From Candidatus Gastranaerophilales bacterium (GTDB lineage: Bacteria; Cyanobacteriota; Vampirovibrionia; Gastranaerophilales; Gastranaerophilaceae), in contig JAFQOV010000016.1 in assembly GCA_017402995.1 (NCBI GenBank), positions 1-64,000 of the forward strand: a stretch of 64,000 nucleotides of DNA, given 5' to 3'. Below the pieces are notes generated by a model, which was given only the letters and a program-made list of their open reading frames with translations, had not been told where the DNA came from and made no database searches. Below are positions 36,509-44,085 of this stretch, one piece after another (within the stretch, counting starts at the first letter, position 1; the number at the start of each line of letters is the position of its first letter). The position numbers and the translations under genes were made by a program.

Positions 36509-37366
36509 ATGAAAAATTTAGCTACAATTTCATTTTTATTATTTTCTTTGATGGTAATACAACCATCATTTTCTAATGAAATTGAAGACGCAACTTTTTT
36601 GTATAACGAAGCGATTGATCAATATAAACAAGAAAATGTTGAAAAATCTGTTGAATTATTTAAAAAAGCAATTGAACTAAGACCAGATTTTTACGAAGCA
36701 CACTATAATTTGGCGCAGATTTTAATGTCTATTGAAAAAAATGACGACGCTTTGAAATCTTTGGAAGAAATTGCAAAATTAAAACCACAAGATTCTGAAA
36801 CATTTTATAACCTTGGAAAAATTTATTACAAAAAAGGATATCTATCAAAAGCACATGCGAATTTGTCAAAAATTCCACAAGGCACACCACAATACGAATC
36901 TGCTAGAATTTTGATTGCAAAAATTGAAAAAAGACAACTTGAACTTAATTTAGAATCAAAAATAAATGAGCACAAAAATATTGTTGATACACAAGGTAAA
37001 TTAAAAGGCATTAACCTTGAAGAAGTCATTGCCCCATCTGGCATTGCGCTAGATTCTTTGGGAAATATTTACGTTGCTAGTTTTAGCGAAAATAAAATTT
37101 ATAAAATATCGATTTATGGTCAAAAAACTGTTTTTTCAAATTCAACAATGATTAAAGGTCCAATTGGCTTGGCGGTTGATAAAAATAACAATGTTTATGT
37201 TGCAAATTACAGCGCAAATAATATCGTTAAAATCACCCCAGATAACACAATTGTCAGCATTTTTGCCGACATTCAAAGACCTTATTGTTTAATTTATGAC
37301 GAAGTCAGAAACAGACTTTACGCGACAGAACAAAACACAAATAAACTTGTAAAATTCGATTTATAA
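36509..37366 (+). CDS. Exported TPR and NHL/beta-propeller repeat protein
   Basis: This 285-residue protein begins with a signal peptide (MKNLATISFLLFSLMVIQPS, cleavage near FSN). About three TPR units follow (about 27-130: ATFLYNEAIDQYKQENVEKS, YEAHYNLAQILMSIEKNDDA, SETFYNLGKIYYKKGYLSKA). A partial beta-propeller of NHL type (about 165-285) has repeated G-I/L-A-x-D-x-x-x-N-x-Y-V-A blades (SGIALDSLGNIYVASF, IGLAVDKNNNVYVANY). A much longer frame runs upstream across tsaD, but ATG at 36509 is the sensible start because the signal peptide and promoter fit. It is probably a periplasmic scaffold. The partner is unknown. Confidence 0.85.
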   Translation: MKNLATISFLLFSLMVIQPSFSNEIEDATFLYNEAIDQYKQENVEKSVELFKKAIELRPDFYEAHYNLAQILMSIEKNDDALKSLEEIAKLKPQDSETFYNLGKIYYKKGYLSKAHANLSKIPQGTPQYESARILIAKIEKRQLELNLESKINEHKNIVDTQGKLKGINLEEVIAPSGIALDSLGNIYVASFSENKIYKISIYGQKTVFSNSTMIKGPIGLAVDKNNNVYVANYSANNIVKITPDNTIVSIFADIQRPYCLIYDEVRNRLYATEQNTNKLVKFDL

Positions 37367-37433
37367 ATCTTCATATTTAATTAAAGTTTTAAATTTTTCT
37401 GCCGATAATTACTCTTGAAACAAGAGGATAAAA

Positions 37434-38537
37434 ATGTTAAATATCAAAAGCGATTTACTTTTGAATAGTGTCGGAGACTTGATTAGCGCCACAAGCGCTC
37501 ACAATGAACATACTATTTTAATTGTTGATGACGAAATCAACAATTTACAGCTTTTGAAAAGAACTTTTAGAAATAAATATAAGATTTTAACTGCTTCAAA
37601 TGGGCTTGAAGGGCTTGAAACCTTAAAAAGAAACATAGATAACATCTCTTTAATCGTTTCTGACCATAAAATGCCTATTATGGAAGGGACAAAATTTTTA
37701 GAAGAAGCAAATTCAATCGCTCCTGATGTAATTAAAATTCTTTTAACAGGTTTTTCAGATGTCGAAATCATCACCGACGCAGTTAATAAATGTAATTTAT
37801 ATCAATATATTTTAAAACCATTTAACCCCGAAGAATTGCAAGAAATTGTTAAAAATGGATTAGATAAATTTGACCTTGCAAGTTCAAAATCATTGATTTT
37901 AAAGGATTTAAAAGAGCTTTTCTATAAAACAATTAAATCAATCGCATCTGCGCTCGACGCAAAAGACCCATACACCCACGGTCACTCAATGCGCGTAACT
38001 CTATATTCAATTATTTTAGCTAAAGAATTAAATATTCCGCAAGCACAGCTTGAAATGATTGAAACAGCAGGCTTGTTGCATGATATTGGGAAAATTGCAA
38101 TTCCAGAATCTATCCTTTGCAAACCTGGAAAATTAACAGATGACGAGTTTTTAATTATGAAAACTCACCCAATCAATTCAGAAAAATTAATTGCGAGCAT
38201 TAAAAAGCTTGATGATATTGTCCCTGGCATTAAACATCACCACGAAAGATGGGACGGAAGGGGCTATCCTGATAATTTGCAAGGAGAAAATATCCCATAT
38301 CATGCTAGAATTATTGCTCTCGCAGATACATATGACGCAATGACTTCAACTCGTTCGTACCGCAAAGCACTTGATCATGAAGTTGCAATCGCAGAGATTG
38401 AAAAGTGCGCAGGAAGTCAATTTGACCCAAATTTAGCAAAAGAATTTATTGCAATTCAAGATATTATTAAAGCTGCAAAAGAAAATCCAGAAGAATATTA
38501 TTTGAAATATTCTACTTTATACAAAGAAATTAAGTAG
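37434..38537 (+). CDS. Response regulator with HD-GYP phosphodiesterase output
   Basis: This protein should break down cyclic-di-GMP under phosphorelay control. A receiver domain (about residues 26-145, TILIVDDEINN) has phospho-acceptor Asp77 in VSDHKMP and the switch Lys in YILKPFNPEEL. An HD-GYP domain follows (about 165-345), with THGHSMRVTLYS, LLHDIGKIAIPE (His216-Asp217), HHHERWDGRGYP and ALADTYDAMTS. All catalytic residues are present. AGAGGATAAAA precedes the ATG. It ends convergent with fliE, and the flagellar genes beyond make control of motility a reasonable inference. No cognate kinase is adjacent. Confidence 0.94.
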   Translation: MLNIKSDLLLNSVGDLISATSAHNEHTILIVDDEINNLQLLKRTFRNKYKILTASNGLEGLETLKRNIDNISLIVSDHKMPIMEGTKFLEEANSIAPDVIKILLTGFSDVEIITDAVNKCNLYQYILKPFNPEELQEIVKNGLDKFDLASSKSLILKDLKELFYKTIKSIASALDAKDPYTHGHSMRVTLYSIILAKELNIPQAQLEMIETAGLLHDIGKIAIPESILCKPGKLTDDEFLIMKTHPINSEKLIASIKKLDDIVPGIKHHHERWDGRGYPDNLQGENIPYHARIIALADTYDAMTSTRSYRKALDHEVAIAEIEKCAGSQFDPNLAKEFIAIQDIIKAAKENPEEYYLKYSTLYKEIK

Positions 38538-38547
38538 ATTAATTTTT

Positions 38548-39024
38548 CTATATGCTCATATTTTTAAATTCATTATAAGCATTCAACATTTGATTTCTCA
38601 ATTGAATAGCCATTTGCATTGCAAGACCAGATTTTTGCGCTGAAATCATAACATCATGAACGCTAATATCGCCACCAGATGCAAATGTTTCCAAATCGGT
38701 TTCTGCTTGTTTTGTGACTTTATTCAAATCATTCAAACCTTTTGAAAAGCCTTGTCCAATATCTTGCGCCATTTTTTCTGTTGGAGATAAATTTTCAATT
38801 TTCATTGCAGAAATCGTATCCATTCCAACAGTTTGTGGGACATTTGTTTGAATATTTCCTTGTAAAGCTTTTTGATTAAATGAATTAAAAACATCATCAA
38901 ATGCAACATTTGACGCTGTTTTTGCGCCTTGTTGATACTGTTGATTAAAGATTTTATTAAAATCACTAATCGAGTTATCAAAACCCATGTTATTAAAATT
39001 TGTATTGATGTTAAAATTATTCAT
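38548..39024 (-). CDS. fliE: Flagellar hook-basal body protein FliE
   Basis: FliE joins the MS ring to the proximal rod. The 158 residues are longer than usual (about 105). The N-terminal 75 residues are Asn/Gln-rich and variable. The conserved C-terminal part (about 85-158) contains FSKGLNDLNKVTKQAETDLE, DISVHDVMISAQKSGLAMQM and LRNQMLNAYNEFKNMSI, which are clear FliE features. It follows flgC after a 189-base gap that holds repeat island copy 4, unlike the tight flgB-flgC-fliE operon in most bacteria. Confidence 0.92.
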   Translation of the reverse strand: MNNFNINTNFNNMGFDNSISDFNKIFNQQYQQGAKTASNVAFDDVFNSFNQKALQGNIQTNVPQTVGMDTISAMKIENLSPTEKMAQDIGQGFSKGLNDLNKVTKQAETDLETFASGGDISVHDVMISAQKSGLAMQMAIQLRNQMLNAYNEFKNMSI

Positions 39025-39087
39025 TTGTTTTCCTTATTATTGCTTATTTACTTTATTTGCTCCTGTGGAGTTTGCGGGCAAACTCTT

Positions 39088-39210
39088 ACGTCGCTTTGGA
39101 ACGGACTCCGCTCTGTCCGCCAGACCTCAACGGTCTGCCGTCACGAGCTTCGCACACCTTTGCCTTTGTCTGCATTCGCCAAGCCAAGTCTGGCTAGGCT
39201 CATTTGACAA
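39088..39210 (+). repeat. Dispersed hairpin-rich island, copy 4
   Basis: This short copy lies between flgC (3' end) and fliE (5' end). A class B hairpin at 39118-39140 (CAGACC, loop TCAAC, GGTCTG) and the following GTCACGAGCTTCGCACACC are identical to copy 2. A class A hairpin at 39178-39199 (GCC-A-AGCCA, loop AGTC, TGGCT-A-GGC) has a stem changed at several pairs relative to copy 2 (GCT-A-AGCGC/GCGCT-A-AGC) while keeping loop and A-A mismatch. The CCGCCTGTG core is missing. A separate GTTTGCGGGCAAAC stem lies at about 39070-39083. Confidence 0.87.
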
Positions 39211-39213
39211 AGG

Positions 39214-39705
39214 TTATATATTAATTGCGCTTTGTATCATTGCCTTTGTTGTTTGTGCAATAGTAACATTTGCCTCATAAGCGCGTGAAGCATTTACCAT
39301 ATTAACCATTTCTTCAACTACGTTGATGTTTGGCACTTCAACATATCCATTATCATCTGCGTCTGGGTGAGATGGGTCATAGATTATTTTTGTTGGATTA
39401 TCTGCATCTACAATTGAATCAACCATAACTCCGCTTGCAATGTTATTTGCATCCATTGAAACGCTACCAACCAAATATGGTTTTTCTGGCGGGTCAAACT
39501 CTACTCCCACATTTCCTTGCGGAAAATTAAAGCCCTTTTCAATTGCCATTTGCTTAAAATTTACTTGTTTTTTATGATACACTTCTTTTTCGCCAAACTC
39601 GTTTCTTGTTGTATTAACGTTTGCGATATTTGACGAAACAGTATCCATTTTTATTCTCTGCGCGTGCATTCCGCTTGCTGCGATATTAAAAACTTCAAAA
39701 CTCAT
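39214..39705 (-). CDS. flgC: Flagellar proximal rod protein FlgC
   Basis: This rod protein has 163 residues. The N-terminal rod-family signature AASGMHAQRIKMDTVSSNIA (about 9-28) is followed by NVNTTRNEFGEKEVYHKKQV. The C-terminal MVNASRAYEANVTIAQTTKA forms the coiled coil with other rod subunits. The DPSHPDADDNGYVEVPNIN segment is diagnostic for FlgC. It follows flgB by 12 bases. The stop lies a few bases from repeat island copy 4. Confidence 0.95.
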   Translation of the reverse strand: MSFEVFNIAASGMHAQRIKMDTVSSNIANVNTTRNEFGEKEVYHKKQVNFKQMAIEKGFNFPQGNVGVEFDPPEKPYLVGSVSMDANNIASGVMVDSIVDADNPTKIIYDPSHPDADDNGYVEVPNINVVEEMVNMVNASRAYEANVTIAQTTKAMIQSAINI

Positions 39706-39717
39706 AAACTTCTATCC

Positions 39718-40176
39718 TTATTGATTTTGTCCTGTAATAACAGTATTTAACATGTTGTATGATTTGCTCAAAAGGTTTGCAATTACTTGATATTGCATGC
39801 CTGTTTTGGCTTCGTCCATCATTTCAACTTCTAAATTAACATTGTTTCCATCTAACCCATCAGATTCTTTTGGGTCATTTTGAACATCAACAATATAACC
39901 TTCATTAATTTGCGAATTTAAAAATGCAATTTGCTCAGGAGTTTGATAAAAAGTGCCTGTTTTTTGATATTGCATTGAATTTTGGACTTTAATTTCCTCT
40001 TTTTCATCTTCGCGTTTAATGATTTCTCTTAAACTATTTTCAAAAGAAACTTCTTTTCTTTGATACCCAGGCGTCAGCGCATTTGCAGTATTTGCAGAAA
40101 TCGCTTTCGAACGCTCATACAGCCCGTTAAGCGCCATATGAGCAATTTCTTTGGTTCTATTGTTAATTAAATCCAT
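39718..40176 (-). CDS. flgB: Flagellar basal-body rod protein FlgB
   Basis: This proximal rod protein of 152 residues begins MDLINNRTKEIAHMALNGLY, with the rod motif in YERSKAISANTANALTPGYQ. The middle has DGLDGNNVNLEVEMMDEAKT, diagnostic for FlgB, and the C-terminus ends with LLSKSYNMLNTVITG. It is first in flgB-flgC and follows the histidine kinase by 17 bases, so kinase and rod genes are likely one transcript. Rod, ring and export genes beyond these three are not in the window. Confidence 0.95.
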   Translation of the reverse strand: MDLINNRTKEIAHMALNGLYERSKAISANTANALTPGYQRKEVSFENSLREIIKREDEKEEIKVQNSMQYQKTGTFYQTPEQIAFLNSQINEGYIVDVQNDPKESDGLDGNNVNLEVEMMDEAKTGMQYQVIANLLSKSYNMLNTVITGQNQ

Positions 40177-40193
40177 CTTTATTCTATCCTTAT

Positions 40194-41408
40194 TTATACA
40201 AGAGGGATTAAAATTGAAAACTCCGTTTCTTTTTCATCACTCTTGGCAAGTTCAAAAGTTCCAAATTGCGAACCAATGAACTTTTTACACACACTCAAGC
40301 CGACTCCCCAACCATCAGTTTTTGTTGTGTATCCTTGCTCGAATATTTTAGTTTGATTTTCTTCTCTAATCCTTTCCCCATGGTTGATTATAGAAATTTT
40401 AATTTTTCCTTCAACCTCTGAAAGTTTGATTATTATTTCATCATCTATTGTCACATCATGGGCATTTTTGATTACATTACCAATTACAATTGCAAATTTT
40501 TCTTCGTCTACAAAAGCTTTTGCCTCTACCCCAGGTATTTCATCAATCAAAATAATTTTATTATTTTTTTCTTTCAACAAACCGCCATAGGTTTTGATTG
40601 TTTCTTGAATAATTGATTTAACATTTCGCTCTTGCAAATTAATCACATCAAGGTTTTTAAACTGTTCAACTTGCGATTTTATTAATGCAATTGATTTTTT
40701 AATTGGCTCAGTTGTTTCTATATCACCTGTTTTTTTCTCAAAAATTCTTGCGTAAATATCTAAAATGCTTAATTGGTTTTTAATTTCATGTGCAATTTGT
40801 CTGACATTTTGATAGATTTCGTTTCTTAAAGAGGTATTTGTTTCATTGACGTTTTTATAATTTTCTTGGATTTTAGAGTTATAAACGCTCTCTATCACTG
40901 TTTCTTCAAATTGCGAAACAATATTTAAAACCGCCCTATTCATCAAGTCGTTTTCGCGTCTTTCGGGTTTATGTTCAAAAAATTGCTCGTCGTAATCGAT
41001 TAAAAATATTGTTTTTAAAGCCTTATAGACATCATTCACGAGTTTTGAATTTAATTTTAAATAGATTTCATATTTCTCATCTTCAACTTCTTTGAACAAT
41101 AACGCAGCGTTATATCTTTGAGATGTTAAAACAACGAAACCAATTTCTTCAACATCAAATTTTGAAAATTCGAAATCTGAAAATTCTTTTAAAATTATGT
41201 TTGGTGAATATTCGAGTCTTTTTATTATGCTATCAATGTTCGAAGTGTCTTGCAAGCGAGTAAAAACCACAGCTTTCGCATTTTCCTTTGCAATTGGTTC
41301 CAAAACGCTTCGAATTAATGCTTGCAAAGTTGTTTTGGAATATTGCTCATTTTGCACAAAGTCTTTGTTTTCAAAGAATATGTTGAAGTTTTTTTTCGCT
41401 TTGTTCAT
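40194..41408 (-). CDS. Sensor histidine kinase (NtrB-like HxxxN type)
   Basis: This 404-residue kinase has no clear membrane helix, so it is probably cytoplasmic. The N-terminal 180 residues are an unrecognised sensor region. The phospho-acceptor His207 lies in NVRQIAHEIKNQLSILDIYA. The ATPase domain has the N-box in VIGNVIKNAHDV, the F-box in KIFEQGYTTKTD, and the G-box in GWGVGLSVCKKFIG. It lies between the NarL-type regulator gene upstream and flgB downstream, which suggests control of the rod genes, like FlgS/FlgR-type systems. The pairing with the LuxR-type regulator is by position only. Confidence 0.9.
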   Translation of the reverse strand: MNKAKKNFNIFFENKDFVQNEQYSKTTLQALIRSVLEPIAKENAKAVVFTRLQDTSNIDSIIKRLEYSPNIILKEFSDFEFSKFDVEEIGFVVLTSQRYNAALLFKEVEDEKYEIYLKLNSKLVNDVYKALKTIFLIDYDEQFFEHKPERRENDLMNRAVLNIVSQFEETVIESVYNSKIQENYKNVNETNTSLRNEIYQNVRQIAHEIKNQLSILDIYARIFEKKTGDIETTEPIKKSIALIKSQVEQFKNLDVINLQERNVKSIIQETIKTYGGLLKEKNNKIILIDEIPGVEAKAFVDEEKFAIVIGNVIKNAHDVTIDDEIIIKLSEVEGKIKISIINHGERIREENQTKIFEQGYTTKTDGWGVGLSVCKKFIGSQFGTFELAKSDEKETEFSILIPLV

Positions 41409-41420
41409 TTAACTTACCAC

Positions 41421-41545
41421 ATGGCTCCTATGAGCCTTTAGTCCCTTTGCTATCGCCTTCGCTTGCTAAGCTATCGCTAAGCTCGCTCGGTTCGGGATAT
41501 CCGCCTAAAAACGTCAAATCTCCCCGATTTGCCGTTTTTTATACG
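41421..41545 (+). repeat. Dispersed hairpin-rich island, copy 5 (degenerate)
   Basis: This copy is between the NarL-type regulator (3' end) and the kinase (5' end). It starts with GGCTC-CTAT-GAGCC at 41423-41436. A stretch of GCTATCGC/GCTAAGC units follows, with TTCGGGATATCCGCC at 41491-41505 matching the core start. It ends with a class B hairpin (CAAATC, loop TCCCC, GATTTG) at 41512-41534. The AGTC hairpin and CCGCCTGTGAAATC core are degenerate or absent. Confidence 0.75.
41507..41540 (-). terminator. Bidirectional terminator built on a class B hairpin
   Basis: The CAAATC/GATTTG stem is extended by ACG/CGT and by A5/T6 tracts (41507-41511 and 41535-41540). Read on the minus strand it ends in a T-run just after the response regulator, so this copy of the repeat hairpin has the form of an intrinsic terminator. 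Confidence 0.7.
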
Positions 41546-41557
41546 GCTTCACCCTGT

Positions 41558-42271
41558 CTACACCGCAATTTTCTTAGCTTTTGGTTTAAAGCCTTTATTA
41601 ATAGCATAAAGTACAGCTTGAGTTTTTTCTTTAACTTGAAGTTTTTGGAAAATATTGTTTACGTGTGTTTTAACAGTTGTTTCAGAGATAAACAATTCTC
41701 TTGCAACATCTTTATATGTAGCACCTTCTAAAAGTAAAGATAAAACTTCTTCTTCTCTGTTTGTTAAATAGTGCAATAAGTTTTCTTCGCCATCTTCATC
41801 TTGAGCATTTGCACCATTTCTTTCAAAATCTTGGAAATATTCAAAGAATTTTGAACAAAGAACGTTTGGCAAATAAATTTTACCCATTGAAACTTCATCT
41901 AACGCCTTGATTAATTGTGCTGATACCATTGTTTTTAAAACATAACCACATGCGCCAACTTTCATAGCACGGTAAATCAAATCAGCATCATCATACGCAG
42001 TTAAAACAATAATTCTTGTTTTTAAACCTAATTTTTGAACTTCAGCAATTGCGTTAATACCGTCCATTTCAGGCATATTAATATCCATTAAAACAATATC
42101 TGGTTGATATTTTTTAATTAATGAAATTGCAACGTTTGCATTGCCTGCATTTGCGATTACTTCGTAATCATTTTCTAGGTTTACTAATTCACGAACGCCC
42201 GATGCGTGTTCGTATTTGTCATCTACAACAATGACTTTTTGCTTTCTTTTAAACTCAATAGTTCCTCTCAT
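41558..42271 (-). CDS. NarL/FixJ-family response regulator
   Basis: This DNA-binding regulator has 237 residues from the ATG at 42271, preceded by GGAGGGG (the longer frame starts at TTG within that site). The receiver domain (about 13-130) has VIVVDDKYEHA, phospho-acceptor Asp63 in VLMDINMPEMDG, Thr in VLTAYDDADL and Lys in YVLKTMV. The LuxR-type helix-turn-helix (about 165-228) has LTNREEEVLSLLLEGATYKD and ETTVKTHVNNIFQKLQVKEK. NarL-type regulators with this layout are widespread in cyanobacteria. The gene is divergent from atpB. The adjacent kinase is a plausible partner. Confidence 0.94.
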   Translation of the reverse strand: MRGTIEFKRKQKVIVVDDKYEHASGVRELVNLENDYEVIANAGNANVAISLIKKYQPDIVLMDINMPEMDGINAIAEVQKLGLKTRIIVLTAYDDADLIYRAMKVGACGYVLKTMVSAQLIKALDEVSMGKIYLPNVLCSKFFEYFQDFERNGANAQDEDGEENLLHYLTNREEEVLSLLLEGATYKDVARELFISETTVKTHVNNIFQKLQVKEKTQAVLYAINKGFKPKAKKIAV

Positions 42272-42516
42272 TAACCCCTCCAAAAAGTATATTTTTTTGT
42301 AATTTTTAATCTATTTTATGTAACTTACCTTATGAATATACTTCTTTAAGTCGATTTATTCATCAATAGTTAGATTGAAATTTAGCCCATATATACTGGA
42401 ACTTTTTATCTAAATCTTTAGATTGAGAAAATTTTTTAAATTATTTCATCTATTTGGATTAAATAATATTTTCAAAAATGAATTATTATATATAGGAGTA
42501 CAAAGGTAGAATTAAA

Positions 42517-43320
42517 ATGGAATTTCATATCGGAAAACACTGGGTAGTAAATCTTTTTGGATTAGATGTCCATATGGATACTTTAATCACTTTATGGATT
42601 ACTATGGCAATAATTATCTTTTTTGCAGCGTTGGCTGTTGGAAAAATCAACCTTGTTCCAACAAAAATTCAAGCAGTTTTTGAAAATATCGTAACTATAT
42701 TTTCATCTTTAACAAAACCAATGGGCGAAGAAGGCAAAAAACACACCCCCATTTTAATGACACTATTTTTATTTATTATTACAGCAAACTTAATTGGTCA
42801 GCTACCTTGGAAAATTTTAAACTTTTTCCCACATGTTAAAGCGCTCCACGGCGAATTTGCCTCTCCAACAAATGACATTAATGTGACAGGTGCTTTAGCC
42901 ATTATTGTATTGTTTTATTATATTATTTCAGGTGTTAAAGTTAAAGGGATTAGCTATTTTAAACACTATTTCCAACCAATTTGGTTTATGACACCATTTA
43001 ATATTTTAGAAGACTTTGTCCGCCCCTTAACCCTTGCGCTTCGTCTTTTTGCAAACATTTTAGCAGGCGAAATTTTAATTATGGTTCTAGGCGGTCTAAT
43101 TGCGTCATTATTGAGTCCAGAAAGCATATCTGCCTTCTGTCAAAATACTTTTGGAAGCATTTTACCTTCTGGATTTATATATAATTTGAGCTTATTTTTA
43201 GGCTCATTATTACCGCTACCAATAATGTTTTTTGAATTATTTGTAGCATTCGTTCAAGCACTAGTATTTACATTGCTAGCAAATGCTTACATCTCGGGTG
43301 CAGTAGCAAAACATCATTAA
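42517..43320 (+). CDS. atpB: ATP synthase F0 subunit a
   Basis: This membrane stator subunit forms the ion half-channels against the c ring. It has 267 residues and about five to six membrane helices. The essential Arg is in PLTLALRLFANILAGEILIM, with QALVFTLLANAYISGAV near the end. AAAGGT precedes the ATG. It leads a seven-gene operon in the order a-c-b'-b-delta-alpha-gamma. No atpI gene precedes it. The 245-base upstream region is AT-rich, with a TCTAAATCTTTAGA palindrome at 42409-42422. Confidence 0.97.
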   Translation: MEFHIGKHWVVNLFGLDVHMDTLITLWITMAIIIFFAALAVGKINLVPTKIQAVFENIVTIFSSLTKPMGEEGKKHTPILMTLFLFIITANLIGQLPWKILNFFPHVKALHGEFASPTNDINVTGALAIIVLFYYIISGVKVKGISYFKHYFQPIWFMTPFNILEDFVRPLTLALRLFANILAGEILIMVLGGLIASLLSPESISAFCQNTFGSILPSGFIYNLSLFLGSLLPLPIMFFELFVAFVQALVFTLLANAYISGAVAKHH

Positions 43321-43339
43321 AATATAAAGGAGTAAAACT

Positions 43340-43573
43340 ATGGATTTATCAGTATTAAAATTTATCGCAATGGGTATCGCAATTGGCTTAGGCGTTGTTG
43401 GTCCAGCATTAGGTCTTGGTTGGGCAACAAAGGCAATCATTGAATCAATTGCAAGACAACCAGAAGTAGAAGGTCAAATTTCAAAATATTTCTACATTGG
43501 CGCTGGTCTTATCGAAGCTTGTGCGATTTACGCATTATTAGTTGTTATCTTAATTGGTTTCGTTCTTAAATAA
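43340..43573 (+). CDS. atpE: ATP synthase F0 subunit c, proton-type signature
   Basis: This two-helix hairpin of 77 residues makes the rotor ring. The polar loop IARQPE is conserved. The ion-binding Glu is in the second helix (GAGLIEACAIYALL). Sodium-type c subunits carry a Gln in helix 1 and Ser/Thr after the Glu. Here those positions are Leu (GPALGLGWAT) and Ala (IEAC), so I predict proton coupling. AAGGAG lies before the ATG. That contrasts with the sodium-pumping decarboxylase nearby. Confidence 0.96.
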   Translation: MDLSVLKFIAMGIAIGLGVVGPALGLGWATKAIIESIARQPEVEGQISKYFYIGAGLIEACAIYALLVVILIGFVLK

Positions 43574-43603
43574 TTAAACTAATCATATCAAGGAGTAAAA
43601 CCA

Positions 43604-44077
43604 ATGTTAATGCAAATAGACGGAACTTTTGTTTTCGTCGTAATTAGCTTTTTAATTTTCTTGTTTATCATAAAAGCAATTCTTTTTAACCCAATTACGA
43701 CAGTGATTGAAAAGAGAAACGAGTTTTATGATAAAAATTCAAATACAGAAAAATCTTCAAAAGAAAAAGCGCAAAAGCTAATTGAAGAAAAAGAGCAAAC
43801 CATAAAAAATGCTCGCGCTAAAGCAGCAGAAATCATAAAAACAGCAAGCGATAGCGAAAGCAAAAAAGGCGAAGAAGAAATTAAAGAAGAAAAAACTAAA
43901 GCAAATGATGAACTAATAAAAAATCAAGAAGCTTTAGAAAAAACTTCGTCTGAAATCAAATCTGAAATCAAATCTGAAATTTCTACCTATGTTTCAGACA
44001 TCATTTCAAAAATTTTAAAAGAAGATATTAAAGTAGAACTAAACGACGAAAAGATTAATAAACATCTTCACATATAG
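43604..44077 (+). CDS. ATP synthase F0 subunit b' (AtpF-like, first copy)
   Basis: This peripheral-stalk subunit has 157 residues. One N-terminal membrane helix (about 10-28, VFVVISFLIFLFIIKAILF) is followed by NPITTVIEKRNEFYDKN, the typical b/b' junction. A long charged coiled coil rich in Lys/Glu follows (to about 130). Having two different b-type genes in a row is characteristic of cyanobacteria, chloroplasts and a few other lineages with b/b' heterodimers. AAGGAG lies before the start. Confidence 0.88.
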   Translation: MLMQIDGTFVFVVISFLIFLFIIKAILFNPITTVIEKRNEFYDKNSNTEKSSKEKAQKLIEEKEQTIKNARAKAAEIIKTASDSESKKGEEEIKEEKTKANDELIKNQEALEKTSSEIKSEIKSEISTYVSDIISKILKEDIKVELNDEKINKHLHI

Positions 44078-44085
44078 AGGTCAAA

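Noticed and set aside
38929-39280. Two rightward frames (92 and 97 codons) around island copy 4
   Set aside because: They overlap fliE and flgC antisense and are made of repeat sequence.
42284-42516. Riboswitch or atpI-like gene upstream of atpB
   Set aside because: Only AT-rich spacer with a short TCTAAA/TTTAGA palindrome is visible, with no open frame or known aptamer pattern.
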